Assembly (NCBI GenBank): GCA_018398585.1
Contig: JAGTTD010000011.1
Span: 4,277,001-4,341,000 of the forward strand
Source of the DNA: Simmondsia chinensis
Lineage: Eukaryota; Streptophyta; Magnoliopsida; Caryophyllales; Simmondsiaceae
Direction: 5' to 3'
DNA length: 64,000 nt
A program made the position numbers and the translations under genes. A model generated the notes under the pieces. It was not told where the DNA came from, did no database searches, and saw only the letters and a program-made list of their open reading frames with translations. This document shows, piece after piece, positions 21,160-32,193 of this stretch (position 1 is the stretch's first letter; each line of letters begins with the position of its first letter).

Positions 21160-22130
21160 GAGAATACATGAAGTGTTATATGTCACATGCTAAATACATA
21201 AAATCATATCGTTTGTATCATGACTGCGTTACTCTCTTACGATGCTTCATCATATCAACCATGCTTTTCTTCTTTGTTCATGAAAAGATAATAATAATTT
21301 CTCTATTTAGACACTACCACCTCAATTATAAATTTTTTCGGATAAGTAAGAAAGATAAGGAATTCTCTAAGTAATACATAACGTTTTTCTGATGGAAGTA
21401 AGTCACAAATCACAACCAAAACACAATGTAGAATCTATAGCCTAATTGCACACCATGATCAAAGTTGTATATAAATTTCCAGATGGAAGGAATGTCCTTG
21501 TCATGTAAAATTGATGTGTTTCAGTATATTCATATATTATAGGATACATTACATACTCTCGCACAAGCTTACATTATTGGCAGGGACCAGGAACATTTTT
21601 GTAGCATGCATATATTATATAAAATAAAATCTAAGCGTGTGTGACCAGATTATCAAGAGAGCCATGCTCAATACTTTGATCAAAGGTTTACAACTTTCCC
21701 GTTCAAAAACTATATGTGGGAAGATTTATAGCTTTATTCGTGCAAATGTTACATTTAATTTCAGGTTCATGTATAAGTGAGGTTTTACATTATGATTAGA
21801 TATCATAATTCAAAACTGCATAATGGATGAGGCACTCATTTAAGTCCCATGATTCTCCTCCATTTACAAAAGGGCTTTCACGTAAAAATTAGTAACTTTT
21901 TGTCATTATTTTCACTTGCATTATGTGTATATATGACTTCCCCAACATCAATAAACTTTGAAAAAACTTTGTTAGTTTAGGTCACTAAATATTATAACGG
22001 CCAATTTCAAGTTTGAATTAAATGAAACATCATGTCACATTCATACTTTCTCTCAGTAATTCTTTTACATGTTGGGTCATTCTTAACGAGTCACATCCCA
22101 CTCATAATTTAACCATGTGAAATTAATGTT
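21160..22130. other. Unassigned AT-rich sequence
   Basis: Stops in all frames; no element ends recognised. Confidence 0.5.
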
Positions 22131-22148
22131 ATTTTACGATGTTACAAA

Positions 22149-22384
22149 TGAGGGTACCAACAAGCAAGCATTAGATCGTATTATAACTCAGAAGTTAAGC
22201 GTGCTTGGATGTGAGTAGTACCAAAATAGATGACCTCCTGGGAAGTCCTCGTATAGCATCTCTCAAGTTGGGGTTCTCGAAAATAGCCTCCCTTTAGGGC
22301 ACCCTAAAGGAGGAAGGCTGCATACATCCATCCTCCCACCAGACCCTACTTAGGCGGAAGCCCTTGGGGCACTGGGAATGCTGC
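22149..22384 (+). mobile_element. 5S-rRNA-derived SINE, copy C
   Basis: Bounded by a 16-bp duplication with one mismatch (TTTACGATGTTACAAA at 22133-22148, TTTACGATGTGACAAA at 22385-22400). Bases 22150-22265 follow plant 5S rRNA: AGAAGTTAAGCGTGCTTGG, GAGTAGTACC, then GATGACCTCCTGGGAAGTCC and TCGTATAGC. From 22266 the RTE-like tail begins (TTGGGGTTCTCGAAAATAG ... GAAGGCTGCATACATCC ... CAGACCCTACTTAGGCGG). This is the best-delimited copy of the family and shows the head-plus-tail structure as one insertion unit. Confidence 0.9.
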
Positions 22385-22432
22385 TTTACGATGTGACAAA
22401 CATAACAAACATATTGACTAGCTCATGATGCT

Positions 22433-22704
22433 TTTGTTTTTTGGATAATTGAGGATTTATTAATAAAATAAGAATACGTACATGTCATCCATGTATTCAG
22501 GAACAACTACGCAAGACACACCATCCCACATAAACACCTGAAAGCACCTAAAAACCCCCAAAAGACAAAAGGACTCCAAGAGCACCAACAGTAAAACCCC
22601 GGATTGAGGGAACACACAAATGCCAGCCCACTAAAAACTTCAAACTTCCACTAACCCAGCCCAACATCGAAACGCCAGATTTCACAAAGGACCGAACAGC
22701 AGCA
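22433..22704 (-). mobile_element. L1 LINE 3' fragment
   Basis: A 272-bp insertion flanked by a perfect 16-bp duplication (ACTAGCTCATGATGCT at 22417-22432 and 22705-22720). On the minus strand it ends CAATTATCCAAAAAACAAA, the typical L1 3' end with a short A-rich tail. Only 3' untranslated sequence is present. Confidence 0.87.
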
Positions 22705-22867
22705 ACTAGCTCATGATGCTCGAAATACGATTTTTTGTTTTCGATAAATCATATTGAACTAGAGTCAAATAAAATCATGTTATGCCATACTTGCATTTCT
22801 CTCGATAACTTCACATCCTTTTATCATATTCAATCAAATTATAATGGCTCTAATTATAAGATTAGCT

Positions 22868-23039
22868 ATTAGGGTTTGCCTTTTTTTTTATTTTTCGTTT
22901 TTTGTTGTTTTCAATGTGGCCTCCTTTGGATTTTTGGATCTATTGGGCCTTGTTTCGACGGGTGCGTCATCTTTTATAGTTGCGCGCTTCACTTGTTAAT
23001 TATTGTAAAAAAATAATAATAATAATAATAATAATAATA
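22868..23039 (+). mobile_element. L1 LINE 3' fragment with AAT tail
   Basis: A pyrimidine-rich 3' untranslated segment ending CACTTGTTAATTATTGTAAAAAAA and an (AAT)n run at about 23012-23039. It has the character of plant L1 3' ends. No clear target duplication. Confidence 0.55.
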
Positions 23040-23127
23040 CTGGCTCTGACTCATTTTGTTAGGGTATAAAATCATTCATCGATTTTGACTTATCAACTTA
23101 AACTTTTGAAAAGTTGGTTTCTTGACA

Positions 23128-23320
23128 TGGTATCAGAATCTTGTGACCTAGAGGTCGTGAGTTGAAATCCCAATAGCCCCACTTTGAATTAATATAATTT
23201 AAGCACAAGGTATGAGGTGAATTTATGCAACATCCACACTTCAAACCTAACGGACATTCGCGTAATGGAGCAAGTTAGAATATAAGGCCATTCATGGGTC
23301 TTCACCATTCATGGTTACTT
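23128..23320 (+). repeat. Possible tRNA-related dispersed repeat
   Basis: TGGTATCAGAATCTTGTGACC is followed about 20 bases later by GAGTTGAAATCCC, which recalls a tRNA B box. The segment runs into TGTAACA-poor sequence ending around the two 'CATTCATGG' blocks. This resembles common plant dispersed repeats with a tRNA-like head or a primer-binding-site remnant. Boundaries and family are uncertain. Confidence 0.3.
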
Positions 23321-24372
23321 GACATTTTAGTAATGTACTTGGAAGGAACTAGAAAAAAATAAAGGAAAAGAAAAGAAAGAAAGTGATGCAACGCGTAGAT
23401 GAAAATTAACGGAAAACAAGAAGGTTCAACAACCTTCCCTTAATTCTTATTACGAAAATAATAAAAACAAAGGGGAGAATAGTTTAACCTAATTCTCACA
23501 CTCCGAGAATAAAGGGAAAACATATAAAAGGGATAAATTCTTTAAACCAATTGTATGCCTAAGACCCTAACTAGTCCTCTCTTTAAATAGAGGAGTTTTT
23601 CTAACTAGACTCAAATTAATATGAATTTTAAATTAAATCCCTAATTGAGATCAATAGTGGAGATTGCAATTCGTGTACTTCATCTAGCTATCCGTGTGAT
23701 CTTTCTAAAAATAAAGACTAAACATAAAAATAGCTATTTGATCTAAAATCTAAGCTTTCCTAATTATCATAAAAATTAACTAAATTAAATTAAACTAAAC
23801 TTCCTCATTCAAGTCGCATTACCTCTTCAAGACGTGCCCCGCCAAGACAATCCCAAGGCTCATTTGTCAAGCTATCCCATCTTCGCTAATCTAGAGCATT
23901 CCGTCAAGATTCTCCTGCTAAGATATCCGTCTAATATGAAGGCGGGACTACATTAGAAAGTAGTTGGAAGGATAATTTGGAAACTATTATGTGCCCCTCA
24001 AAATGTGATGTCATAATAAACTGCTAACTTGGCACATTAAGAGGATAATAACAAGCGTTCAAAAAAAACAAGAGCATAATAACAAAACCCTCTTGATAGC
24101 TTTTGTTTGTCATGTCAACACACACTTTGTATGCCTTTGTATTAAGCATAATTTGATGTAGAGACTATTGGAAAAACGGTTATTTACGCTAAAAATTTCT
24201 GTACCTTTTTATTGTGTTAACTTAATTTTTGTACTTTTAATTATGTTAATTTAGTCCTTATATGATTTAGGTATTGACACAAAATTGAATTATGTTAATT
24301 TAGTCCCTAAATTCCTATCAAAAAGTTGTATTTTTTAAGAATTTAATTTATGTGTCAACTTCGCATGAAGTA
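23321..24372. other. Unassigned sequence, possibly an old LTR
   Basis: Includes CATATAAAAGGG and CTCTTTAAATAGAGG promoter-like motifs around 23520-23600 but no coding frame or paired repeat in the window. It could be a degraded LTR; not provable here. Confidence 0.35.
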
Positions 24373-24380
24373 GGTACAAA

Positions 24381-27235
24381 TAAAGGTGGCCAGTGGGCCG
24401 GATCGGCCCCGAACCCGACACTGCTCACCTTGTTTGGACGGGGCCCAACCCGGCCTGCTACAGTACCGGGCCAGGCTTAGCCACGGGGGTTCTGCCCCCC
24501 ATCGGATATATGATGCCCCAACGGCTCATTTTGAGCCATTGGGGCTCAATAAAAAAATTTAATTTTTTTCTGTAAATACTAACATAATTTTATCATTTCA
24601 CTATACAACAATCTCTCTAATTCTATCTTCTCTACTTACTTACTTACAATTATTTGCTTTAAATCTCTCAAGTTCAAAGTTTCAACTGTGTTCTGCTCAT
24701 AAAATTTCATATTTTAATTTTCGCTTTGGTAAATTACAATCAAAATTTTATTTACTTGTCATTTTTATTTACCTAAATTGCATTCTTACTTACATTTTAT
24801 AATTATAATTTAACAATATCATGACTCATAATTCATCTTCATTTGGAGCTGGTTGATCTATTACTAGCTCTTCTCAACCGCCTAAAATCCCTAAAGTAGC
24901 TCAGCTCAATGCCTAGGAACAAGAATTTTTAGAACCCGATCCATCATCTCCCTACACAGACACCTTAAATTGGGAAAAAGAGCAGCACTACGAGCAGGAT
25001 TATCCTAAATTGGGTGGTGCAGGATGTTCTGAAAGCGAACCCACACCCACCACTGATGAAACTGAAACCCGAACCAGTAGTAGACGTAATACTGGCGATG
25101 TATAGTACCACTTCACACTAAATCGTGAACATAATAAAGCATATTGTACATTATGTGATCCCCCAAAAGTTTTCAGTCATCCACGTGGTAGTGGAACTGG
25201 CACTCTAAAATGACACCTATTAAAAAGCCACCCCGAATTAACTGCAGATAAAACCCAACAACATCTTGTACATCAAGTGACTGGTGCGCTAGCTAACTTT
25301 AGGTTTACATAACAAACTAATAGACGTAAATTAATGAGATAGGTCATTGGGGCTGAAAGGTCGTTTACCTCCGGCGAAAACCCTAGATTTGTCCGGTACT
25401 GTCAAAACGCATTAAACCCCGCCACTCTAAGGATTCTTCGAAACACTTTGAATCGGGACGCTTTTAAAGAATTCATAAATATGAAAAATGAGCTTTAAGA
25501 TATTTTTAAGGCGAACACGAGCATGTTCTCATTGATGTCGGATATGTGGAAGTCGAAACCCGATGTGTCTTTCTTGTGCATAACGACACATGGGATTTGA
25601 TTCTTCCTATATCATGCAAAAAATGAATAATTTATTTTTGCCTTCTTGAATATCTCCACACTGCTCAGGCAATCACGGGTGCCATTATGGAGGCATGTCG
25701 TGAGTGGGAGATCGACCACAAAATTTTCAGCATTACTTTTGATAATGCTACTAACAACGATGCATCTGCAAAATAATTAATTAGGCATATGAGGCCCATG
25801 TTAGATGGGAAATATTTTCATTTATGTTGCATCTGTAATACACTGCATTTAATAGCAGTGGAAGGTTTGCAACTTGTAGATGTTTCTGTTGCGTGTTTAA
25901 GAGAATTAGCTATGGAAATTAAGACATCTAGAACTAGGCAAAGAAATTTAAACATCTTTGTGACACACATGGCATTCCTTTTAAAAAATTTAAAATAGAA
26001 ACACAAACTAGGTGGTCATCCGTGATTGAGATATTAGAAAGAATAATATCATACAAAGATGTCTTAATTGAATAGGAAAATCTTTCAGAACTAAGAAATT
26101 TTAATTTCCAATGTGTAGTATGGAATGCAATCAATAAAGTCTGTAGATTTTTTTGTTTTTTTAAAGATGCTACGACATTTTTTTGGATGTTATTATCCAA
26201 CAATTATATAAGCAATATCTAGACCGATAGATATTGTTGCTTGGATGGGTGAGAACATCCCCAACTCCGTGTTGGAGGCCTCTATTTCCGCCATGAGGAT
26301 GAAATTTTTAAAATATTATTTTGAATTACCACTGGCATATTATATTGCCACCATTTTCTTATCCACGTTGTGAACTTATGGGATTGCAATTATTTGCACG
26401 ATATTTTTACGAAAAAATAAACCCAACTTATGTTGTAGCATCTTTTATTGCAGAAGTTGATAAAAATTTATGAAATTTATTTTCCGTATATGCTCGAAGA
26501 TATCATCTTTTTCGTCTCAAAGAAAATCATATGCATGGGATATGTTAAACCGATTAAAGCCCGAACAAAATCTCACGTCATATGATAAGCTAGGTTTTTA
26601 CTTGCATTCGCCTAAGCTCGACTTTGACCCAACACAGGAGAATCCAAATTTTGATATTTTGCAATGGTGGTGTTCTAATAAAACCTAATATCCAGTGCTT
26701 TCCACCATGACACGTGATATACTAACGTGTCCGGTGTCTTTAGTAGCATCGGAATGTGCTTTTAGTACAGATAGTAGATTGCTTTGAGCAAAAAGAGCGA
26801 AGCTAGCACCGGCCACCTTAGAAATGTTGGTGCGCTTGAAGGACTGGATGGCTGCAGCCGATAGAGACCAAGACCGACTCAACTTGAGTTCATCGAGTGA
26901 TGAAGAAGACGACCGTAGCACTAATACAGCAAGTCCCGCACCAACTGCAACAAGTTTAGACTAAGTTATTTATATTATTATAATTCTATTTTTTTATAAC
27001 ATATTTTCTATTATAAGCTATATTTGTAATTTTAAATAGTAGTATTATATTGTTGTAGTTGTATTTTTTAACAATTTATGTTACATTTTATTCTATTAAA
27101 TATATTTATAATTATGATTGTGTCGTATTGTATTTGTATGTTATATTATTCATCAATAAATTATAATTATTTTTTGGTCAAAATGATTATATATTTTCAT
27201 AATTTTATAAGGCACTATTATGATTATATCGCATG

Positions 27236-27273
<38 letters not shown>

Positions 27274-27355
27274 TGTATATAGTATATATTAAAAAAAGAG
27301 GGGGGAGGCCGGGCCTGGGCCGGGTTCACTCGGACTCGGCCCATGGCCACCTCCA
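24381..27355 (+). mobile_element. hAT DNA transposon with decayed transposase
   Basis: A 2975-bp element with short terminal inverted repeats (left TAAAGGTGGCC, right end read inward TGGAGGTGGCC) and flanking 8-bp duplications (GGTACAAA at 24373-24380, AGTACAAA at 27356-27363, one mismatch). Both subterminal regions are rich in GGGCCGGGCC-type motifs, as in many hATs. The inside encodes a hAT transposase with BED finger and C-terminal dimerisation region but many stops. A long (TA)n run lies at 27238-27270. Confidence 0.9.
24821..26964 (+). pseudogene. hAT transposase pseudogene
   Basis: The frame starts at ATG 24821. A serine/proline/acidic leader is followed by a BED zinc finger (about 25100-25230: YHFTLNREHNKAYCTLC, GSGTGTLK, HLLKSHPE) that would bind the element ends. 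Then come transposase core remnants (AERSFTSGENPRF, SLMSDMWKSKPDVSFLCIT) and the C-terminal hAT dimerisation segment near 26585-26850 (YDKLGFYLHSP, FDILQWWCSN, YPVLSTMTRDIL, SECAFS). More than a dozen stops and some frameshifts interrupt it. The order and motifs match plant hAT transposases of the RICESLEEPER type. Confidence 0.88.
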
Positions 27356-27463
27356 AGTACAAAGTGTTTGGTTGCCAAAATTGAAAATAAAACTTCATTA
27401 AGAGGATTAGTTAAAAACAAAGGAATTAAAACTTGCCTGAGGGGATTAGGTAAATTATTTCCC

Positions 27464-27765
27464 TTTTTTTTGTAATTAGCGACATAGTTGTGATATAATA
27501 TAGCTGACTCGAGCAATCGAGGCCGCAGAGAACTTGAATAAATCGGGAAGTAGGAGCACAAAAACAGGAAACCAAGGCAAAATCAACAAAACAAACACAA
27601 AAGAACAAAAATAGGCACCATATGGCTAAAATAGGCCTGAGAACGATGGGCTTGGAGCAAGGGAGATGATAAACCGATAAAGCATGAGAGAAATGACAAC
27701 CAAACAAGAAGCCAAATCCTTACTTCCCCTGAATTTGTACTTCTTGTGTCTACTTCTTGCCAACC
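27464..27765 (-). mobile_element. L1-like LINE 3' fragment
   Basis: Minus-strand sequence ends CTAATTACAAAAAAAAGGG at about 27480-27461. It is preceded by a pyrimidine-rich 3' untranslated region with the TTCTCTGCGGCCTCGATTG block, like the other L1 tails here. Left border is clear from the A-run; right border is approximate. Confidence 0.6.
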
Positions 27766-27769
27766 AAAC

Positions 27770-28250
27770 AAGGCATTAGATTATATCAATTTGGTCTTGG
27801 AGAAAAATTGAAGTTAAATTAGCAATGGAATTCTCAATGGTTTTGTTAGGTGGGATTAAATTTGAACGAGAGGGTTGGTTTGGATGACTTGCATCTAAAT
27901 ATGATTGTGATATTAAAAAAATACGTCATTCCGTCTTCCAATTGAAGAATTTATGTACTCCTTGAAGATTTCTTCCTATTTTTACCTATCAAAAGTTACT
28001 TCATTAACTTTACTTCAGTTTGACAATGGGACTAAATGAAATATTATGAATTATACAGTGACCAAAGTGATATGATTGTGCTCAAAAAAAAAAGTGATAT
28101 GATTGAAATAAATTGACACAATATACAAAGAACAAAAACATTTGCCATAAATAACCATAAAATTTTTTTGCAATGGTTAGATGTTTTAGAATCGATTATG
28201 AATCTAGACAATCAAGATAATAACCAAAAGCCCTCACTTCACCAAGAACC
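27770..28250. other. Unassigned AT-rich sequence
   Basis: No gene or element recognised. Confidence 0.5.
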
Positions 28251-28600
28251 TTTTTTTCGATAATTAGTGAGGATAAACTCAAGATACAAAAGCCGAGGCC
28301 TCAAACAAGAGACCCGAAGAGTACACACAAAATGTGGAGAAGGGAAAATAACAAGCAAACCTCTATAAATAAGAGAGACAAGCCCCCCCCCCCCCCCCCC
28401 AAAAAAAGCCAAAAGGTAACACAAACAGAGCAAAAGAAAAACACACCACAAGAAAAACAACCTCCTACCTGCAGCACCGGACGCCAAAGAAAAAGACAAC
28501 ACATAAGCAGCACCGACACACCAAGAAATCCCCACCATTGAAGACACTAAACATAAATGCTCCAAAGCAGCACAACAACCAAACTCCAAAATAAGCATAA
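28251..28600 (-). mobile_element. L1 LINE 3' fragment
   Basis: The minus strand ends ACTAATTATCGAAAAAAA at 28251-28270, with GAGGCCTCGGCTTTTGTATC upstream. This closely matches the tail at 50067-50110. It contains a run of 18 C at 28383-28400. The hydrophobic frames here are read from the untranslated region and are not genes. Confidence 0.75.
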
Positions 28601-29261
28601 GTTTGTATGAATTGGTTAAACTCTTAATTTTGTGACTTTTAATTGTATTGGTTATATATTAACTTTCGGGATCTAGACTTGACCCGTGAGTTTGTATATA
28701 ATATAAGCACAAGTTTAGTGTTAACCTTAAATCAATTTGACAATATATCAAGTCATCCACTAGATTGTGTTGGTTATCTTTTTTGTCGTAACTATTAACA
28801 CAAATTCTACAAGGGTAGTGTTTTCAGAATGGGCAATCAGAATATCAAAGTTATCGGCCTGTAATATGTGCAGAGAACAAAGGTATAAGATGATAAATAG
28901 AATTCTTCAGAAAATAGAACTACCCTATCACAGTCGTAAGGAAAATAAAGCTACCCTATTGGAGTTCGTATCTGAATAGTGACCTTAATGCAAAACCATG
29001 TCTTACTTACTTATGAAATTCTCAACACACTGGTGTCATATTAATCTTTGTGAATTTCTTGTTAGCAGAGCACAAGACCCATTCCAATTGCTTCCCTAGT
29101 GTGCATTAAGTTTGACATTTAAATCTTATGATTGGGCGCAAATAATTTTTTGGGGTCACCCACTATGGTTATGGACACAACTTACCCTATTGCATATAAG
29201 AAAACTTTTGACGAAGTGCCGGCTACAATTCAAATATTACTCTACGTGCAAAATAAATAGG
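28601..29261. other. Unassigned sequence
   Basis: No gene or element recognised. Confidence 0.5.
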
Positions 29262-29682
29262 GTTTTTTTTATTAAAAACTACCTAAATTTTAAGTACGGT
29301 TTGAAAAATACCTAGATTTTCTAATTTTTTAATGTCATATCTAAAATTTTTCAAAATTTTTTAATGTCACACCTTAATGTAACGCCATTAACATCCGTTA
29401 GTTTTTGCTGACGTGGCATTCTGAAATAAAAAGAAAATGATTAAAATAATTTGATTTTGCATTCAAATTTCTAAATATTCTTAAAAAATATTTTAAATAT
29501 CTAAAAAATTTGTAAATTTAGAAAAACAATTACATATTTAAATTTTTTTTAAAATGCTGCATCAGTAAAAACTAACGGATGTTAACGGTGTCATATTAAG
29601 AAGTGACATTAAAAAATCAGACTCTAGTGACTTTTGAAACTACACTTAAAATTTAGGTGATTTTTAGTAAAAAAAAAAATTA
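29262..29682. mobile_element. Long-TIR foldback MITE, copy 2
   Basis: The left arm (AGGGTTTTTTTTATTAAAAA, ACCTAAATTTTAAG, AACATCCGTTAGTTTTTGC) is mirrored by the right arm ending TTTAGGTGATTTTTAGTAAAA. The arms contain AACATCCGTTAGTTTTT and its reverse complement about 170 bases apart. It is the same family as copy 1 at 10521-11200. No coding capacity; target duplication not resolved. Confidence 0.72.
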
Positions 29683-29698
29683 TTATGAACCTCCCGAC

Positions 29699-30328
29699 TA
29701 GGGGTGTTCACAAAAATACAAAACCAAAAAAACGGAACCAAAACGGAGAAAGCCGAACCGAAAATCTCGATTATTGAGTTGAAAGAAGCGGTTCGGTTAC
29801 CAAACCGATAAAAAATCCGGTTAATTTGGGTGGTTACAGTTCATGGTTTCTAACAAAATGATTAACCGAATAAACCGATTAGTATATTTGTGAGAGCATT
29901 ATAGTTGTGCATTATAAGTTATCATTTAGTGGGTAAATATTTATGCTTAGTTTTGTATAATTATGAGTTCAATTTAATTTAGTTTCAACATTTTATATTT
30001 CTAACCTAAACCAATATAAATCAATATAATAATTGTGTGGCCTTAGAAATACAATTGACAACCTAAACCTAAGTAGTTACTTGGTTTACCTGCTTTTTAG
30101 AGCATGTGGCAATAACAAAATTTTAGGATTTAAATGGGTAAGAAAAATACTTGAATTTCTCTTTCAATAAGTGGTGAACCAATTAACCAAACCAAATCAA
30201 CTGATACCGAAATTCCAGCTAACCGATTTTAAATGGGTGGTAACAGTTATTAAATTTTTACAAATTTCTTAAACGGTTACCGAACCGATAAGTTAAACGG
30301 TATGGTTAACCGGTAACGAATACTCCTA
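29699..30328. mobile_element. Non-autonomous hAT-type element
   Basis: Ends are inverted: TAGGGGTGTTCAC on the left and TAGGAGTATTCG read from the right. Subterminal regions repeat AACCGATT/GGTTAACCGG-type motifs. The flanks (CTCCCGAC and CCGACCGG) do not give a clean 8-bp duplication, so the right edge may be a few bases off. Confidence 0.6.
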
Positions 30329-30553
30329 CCGACCGGGCACATACTCCAATTACGAAAAAACAAATTATTAATGACAAAACAAGCGGGTAACCCTGATTAG
30401 TACGTGAAACCTAAAAGAAGAGTTTTTCGTTAGGCCCTGTTAAAAACTTAGGCCCAAATTTCTGGCCCAAAAATACTCAAGTTGACGCACAGACAACTCC
30501 AGCCTAGGCCGTAACGAAATTGAGTTATTTATATATTAATTCCAATTGGTTTC

Positions 30554-30916
30554 TGTTTCGGGATTTTTTGGTTGGGTTCTTGAGGGTAGAACTAGGCTCA
30601 AGTTCTTTGGCTTTCTCCTGAGGTCTCTTCCCCTATTTATAGGGGGATTAAGTGCGTGGGTAGCAAGTAACGGGGGTAGGGTACCGCCTGGTTCCCTCAG
30701 CCAATAGGGGTATCGGTGATTTCTAGAGGTGAGGTCACTTAGGTGGGGGTGTCCAAGGAGGCGGTGGTGTCCCCTGGGCCGTATACCACCTGGTGGCGGT
30801 TATGCAGGGGGGGCGGCAATGGCTCCTGGGCCCTGTACCGCCTGGTGGTGATTATGCAAGGGGTGGCAATAGCTCCTGAGCCCTGTACCGCCTGGGTGTA
30901 ACTTTTGTACTCATCA
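30554..30916 (-). repeat. 3' LTR of the Tat element
   Basis: A 363-bp LTR, TGTTTCGGG ... TACTCATCA on the plus strand (TG...CA). It holds two copies of a ~52-bp unit (GCCTGGTGGCGGTTATGCAG ... CTCCTGGGCCCTGTACC), whereas the 5' LTR has one. The adjoining internal sequence on the minus strand is a purine tract, AAAGTGGGGGGCTAAT (30932-30917). Confidence 0.93.
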
Positions 30917-30926
30917 ATTAGCCCCC

Positions 30927-31041
30927 CACTTTGAGGTCAAAGTTTCTTTGGCCTCAAAGTGTATAAATACCCCTTCATACCCTCACCATTTGGGCACTCT
31001 TTGTTTCTCCCATTCTCTAACTGGTATCTTGGGAGCTAATT
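30927..31041 (+). promoter_or_regulatory. Promoter region of the F-box-like gene with inverted repeat
   Basis: A 16-bp inverted repeat with one mismatch and a 3-base loop occupies 30927-30961 (CACTTTGAGGTCAAAG, TTT, CTTTGGCCTCAAAGTG). It is directly followed by a textbook TATA box, TATAAATA at 30962-30969, and a pyrimidine-rich start-like region around 30990-31015. The F-box-like ATG is at 31042. The element's own polypurine tract overlaps the left edge of this region. A comparable inverted repeat lies at the same place in the second Tat element (56070-56101). Confidence 0.7.
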
Positions 31042-32193
31042 ATGGAGGATGTCACTCATGAGATGTTATCTTGATTTCCTGCCAAATCTCTTTTAAGATT
31101 TTGTTGTGCCTCTTCTGGGTTTTATGGTTTACTTATCGATAATGATTTTGATAAGAAACAGTCTTTCCGTGCGCTTGAGCGTGACGCTGATGGGGTCTTG
31201 TTGCAACCAAAAAGTAAGTTTTCCCGTGACAATCTGGGGGCATTTTCATCTGCCGGGGACTTTTCCCCAGTTATGCCGCCGGAGGTAATGGAGGTGTTGA
31301 CGGATAATATTAGAGTTCTCGGTGTTCAGGGTAGTCTAGTATTGTAACGAGATTACAATCTCTCCAAATTGTTTGTGTGTAACCCTGCCCTGGGCGTACG
31401 TCAGTTGATGCCGTTGCCTGAAGGCATTTTAACGAACTGTTTGGATACACCTTTAAACTTAGTGTTTGGATGTTTTGACTCTACTCCTCAGTTCGGTTTC
31501 TACCTTTTCCTTATGGCAATGGACTTGTCCTACCCTTGCCACGGCTTTTGGCCTACCGCGTATCAGGTGTATGTTTGGCATGGCGATTGGAATTTTTGGG
31601 GAAGCCTGAACGTGGGTCCCCGAAACGTTTTTCTCATGGATCATGTCTGTTTGCATGGGGAGCTTTTCTTTCTGTCTGACTGGGGCCACTATATCGACGG
31701 TAGTAATAACCGCCCATACATAGTTCGCTGGAATACCGAGACAGGGGTAGTTTATAATATGACTCTTCCGGGCATGGTTTGGGATAATCTGTCATCGAGC
31801 CGAGAGGCAAAGATTTCAAGGTGGTGGGATGTGACCACAGGACCCCCTTCCCTATGCCTGATAACGCTCCGAAGTCCAGTGTTTACTATCTGGACGTTGA
31901 ATAACATGGAGGATCCCTCCTCTTGGGTAAGGCGGGATTGGTTACTCGTTCGGCTGCCTTGGTCTGGAGGTAGATGGGATCCAGCCATCACAAGCTTTTC
32001 CGTGTCTAAAGAACACCTAACATTTACTGCACGCAATCAGGTGTTCCAGTGTGCACTTCGGGGAGATCTTAGTGGCCGTCCAATTTTCTTAGTTTACTAT
32101 CAGGGGGAATTTCATACCCACTTGTTTCCATATTCGAGCTCTTTGTTTCGTTGTGGGAATGATCCCATGATTCTCCATCCCCCGCTCGAGTAG
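31042..32193 (+). pseudogene. F-box / F-box-associated-like gene carried antisense in the Tat element
   Basis: A 383-codon frame from ATG 31042, open except for two in-frame stops (TGA 31072-31074, TAA 31345-31347). The N-terminus (MEDVTHEMLS, stop, FPAKSLLRFCCASSGF) fits the plant F-box (LP..ILSRLP-KSLLRF-CVSK). The middle, KLFVCNPALGVRQLMPLP, fits the F-box-associated domain (GLL-L...-NP-T---LP), and HGELFFLSDWG and PYIVRWNTETG recall its later strands. F-box proteins recruit substrates to SCF ubiquitin ligases. The first stop stands where arginine (CGA) is typical, so one CpG transition explains it. The strand is opposite to gag-pol. A diverged relative sits in the second Tat element. Family call by motif recall only. 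Confidence 0.72.

Noticed and set aside
22149..22265. 5S rRNA gene
   Set aside because: Diverged from 5S rRNA and fused to a LINE-type tail within a single target duplication; the other two copies have the same fusion.
28239..28598. Hydrophobic membrane-like protein
   Set aside because: Translation of the pyrimidine-rich 3' untranslated region of an L1; the same composition appears at 50045-50469 and 27426-27707.
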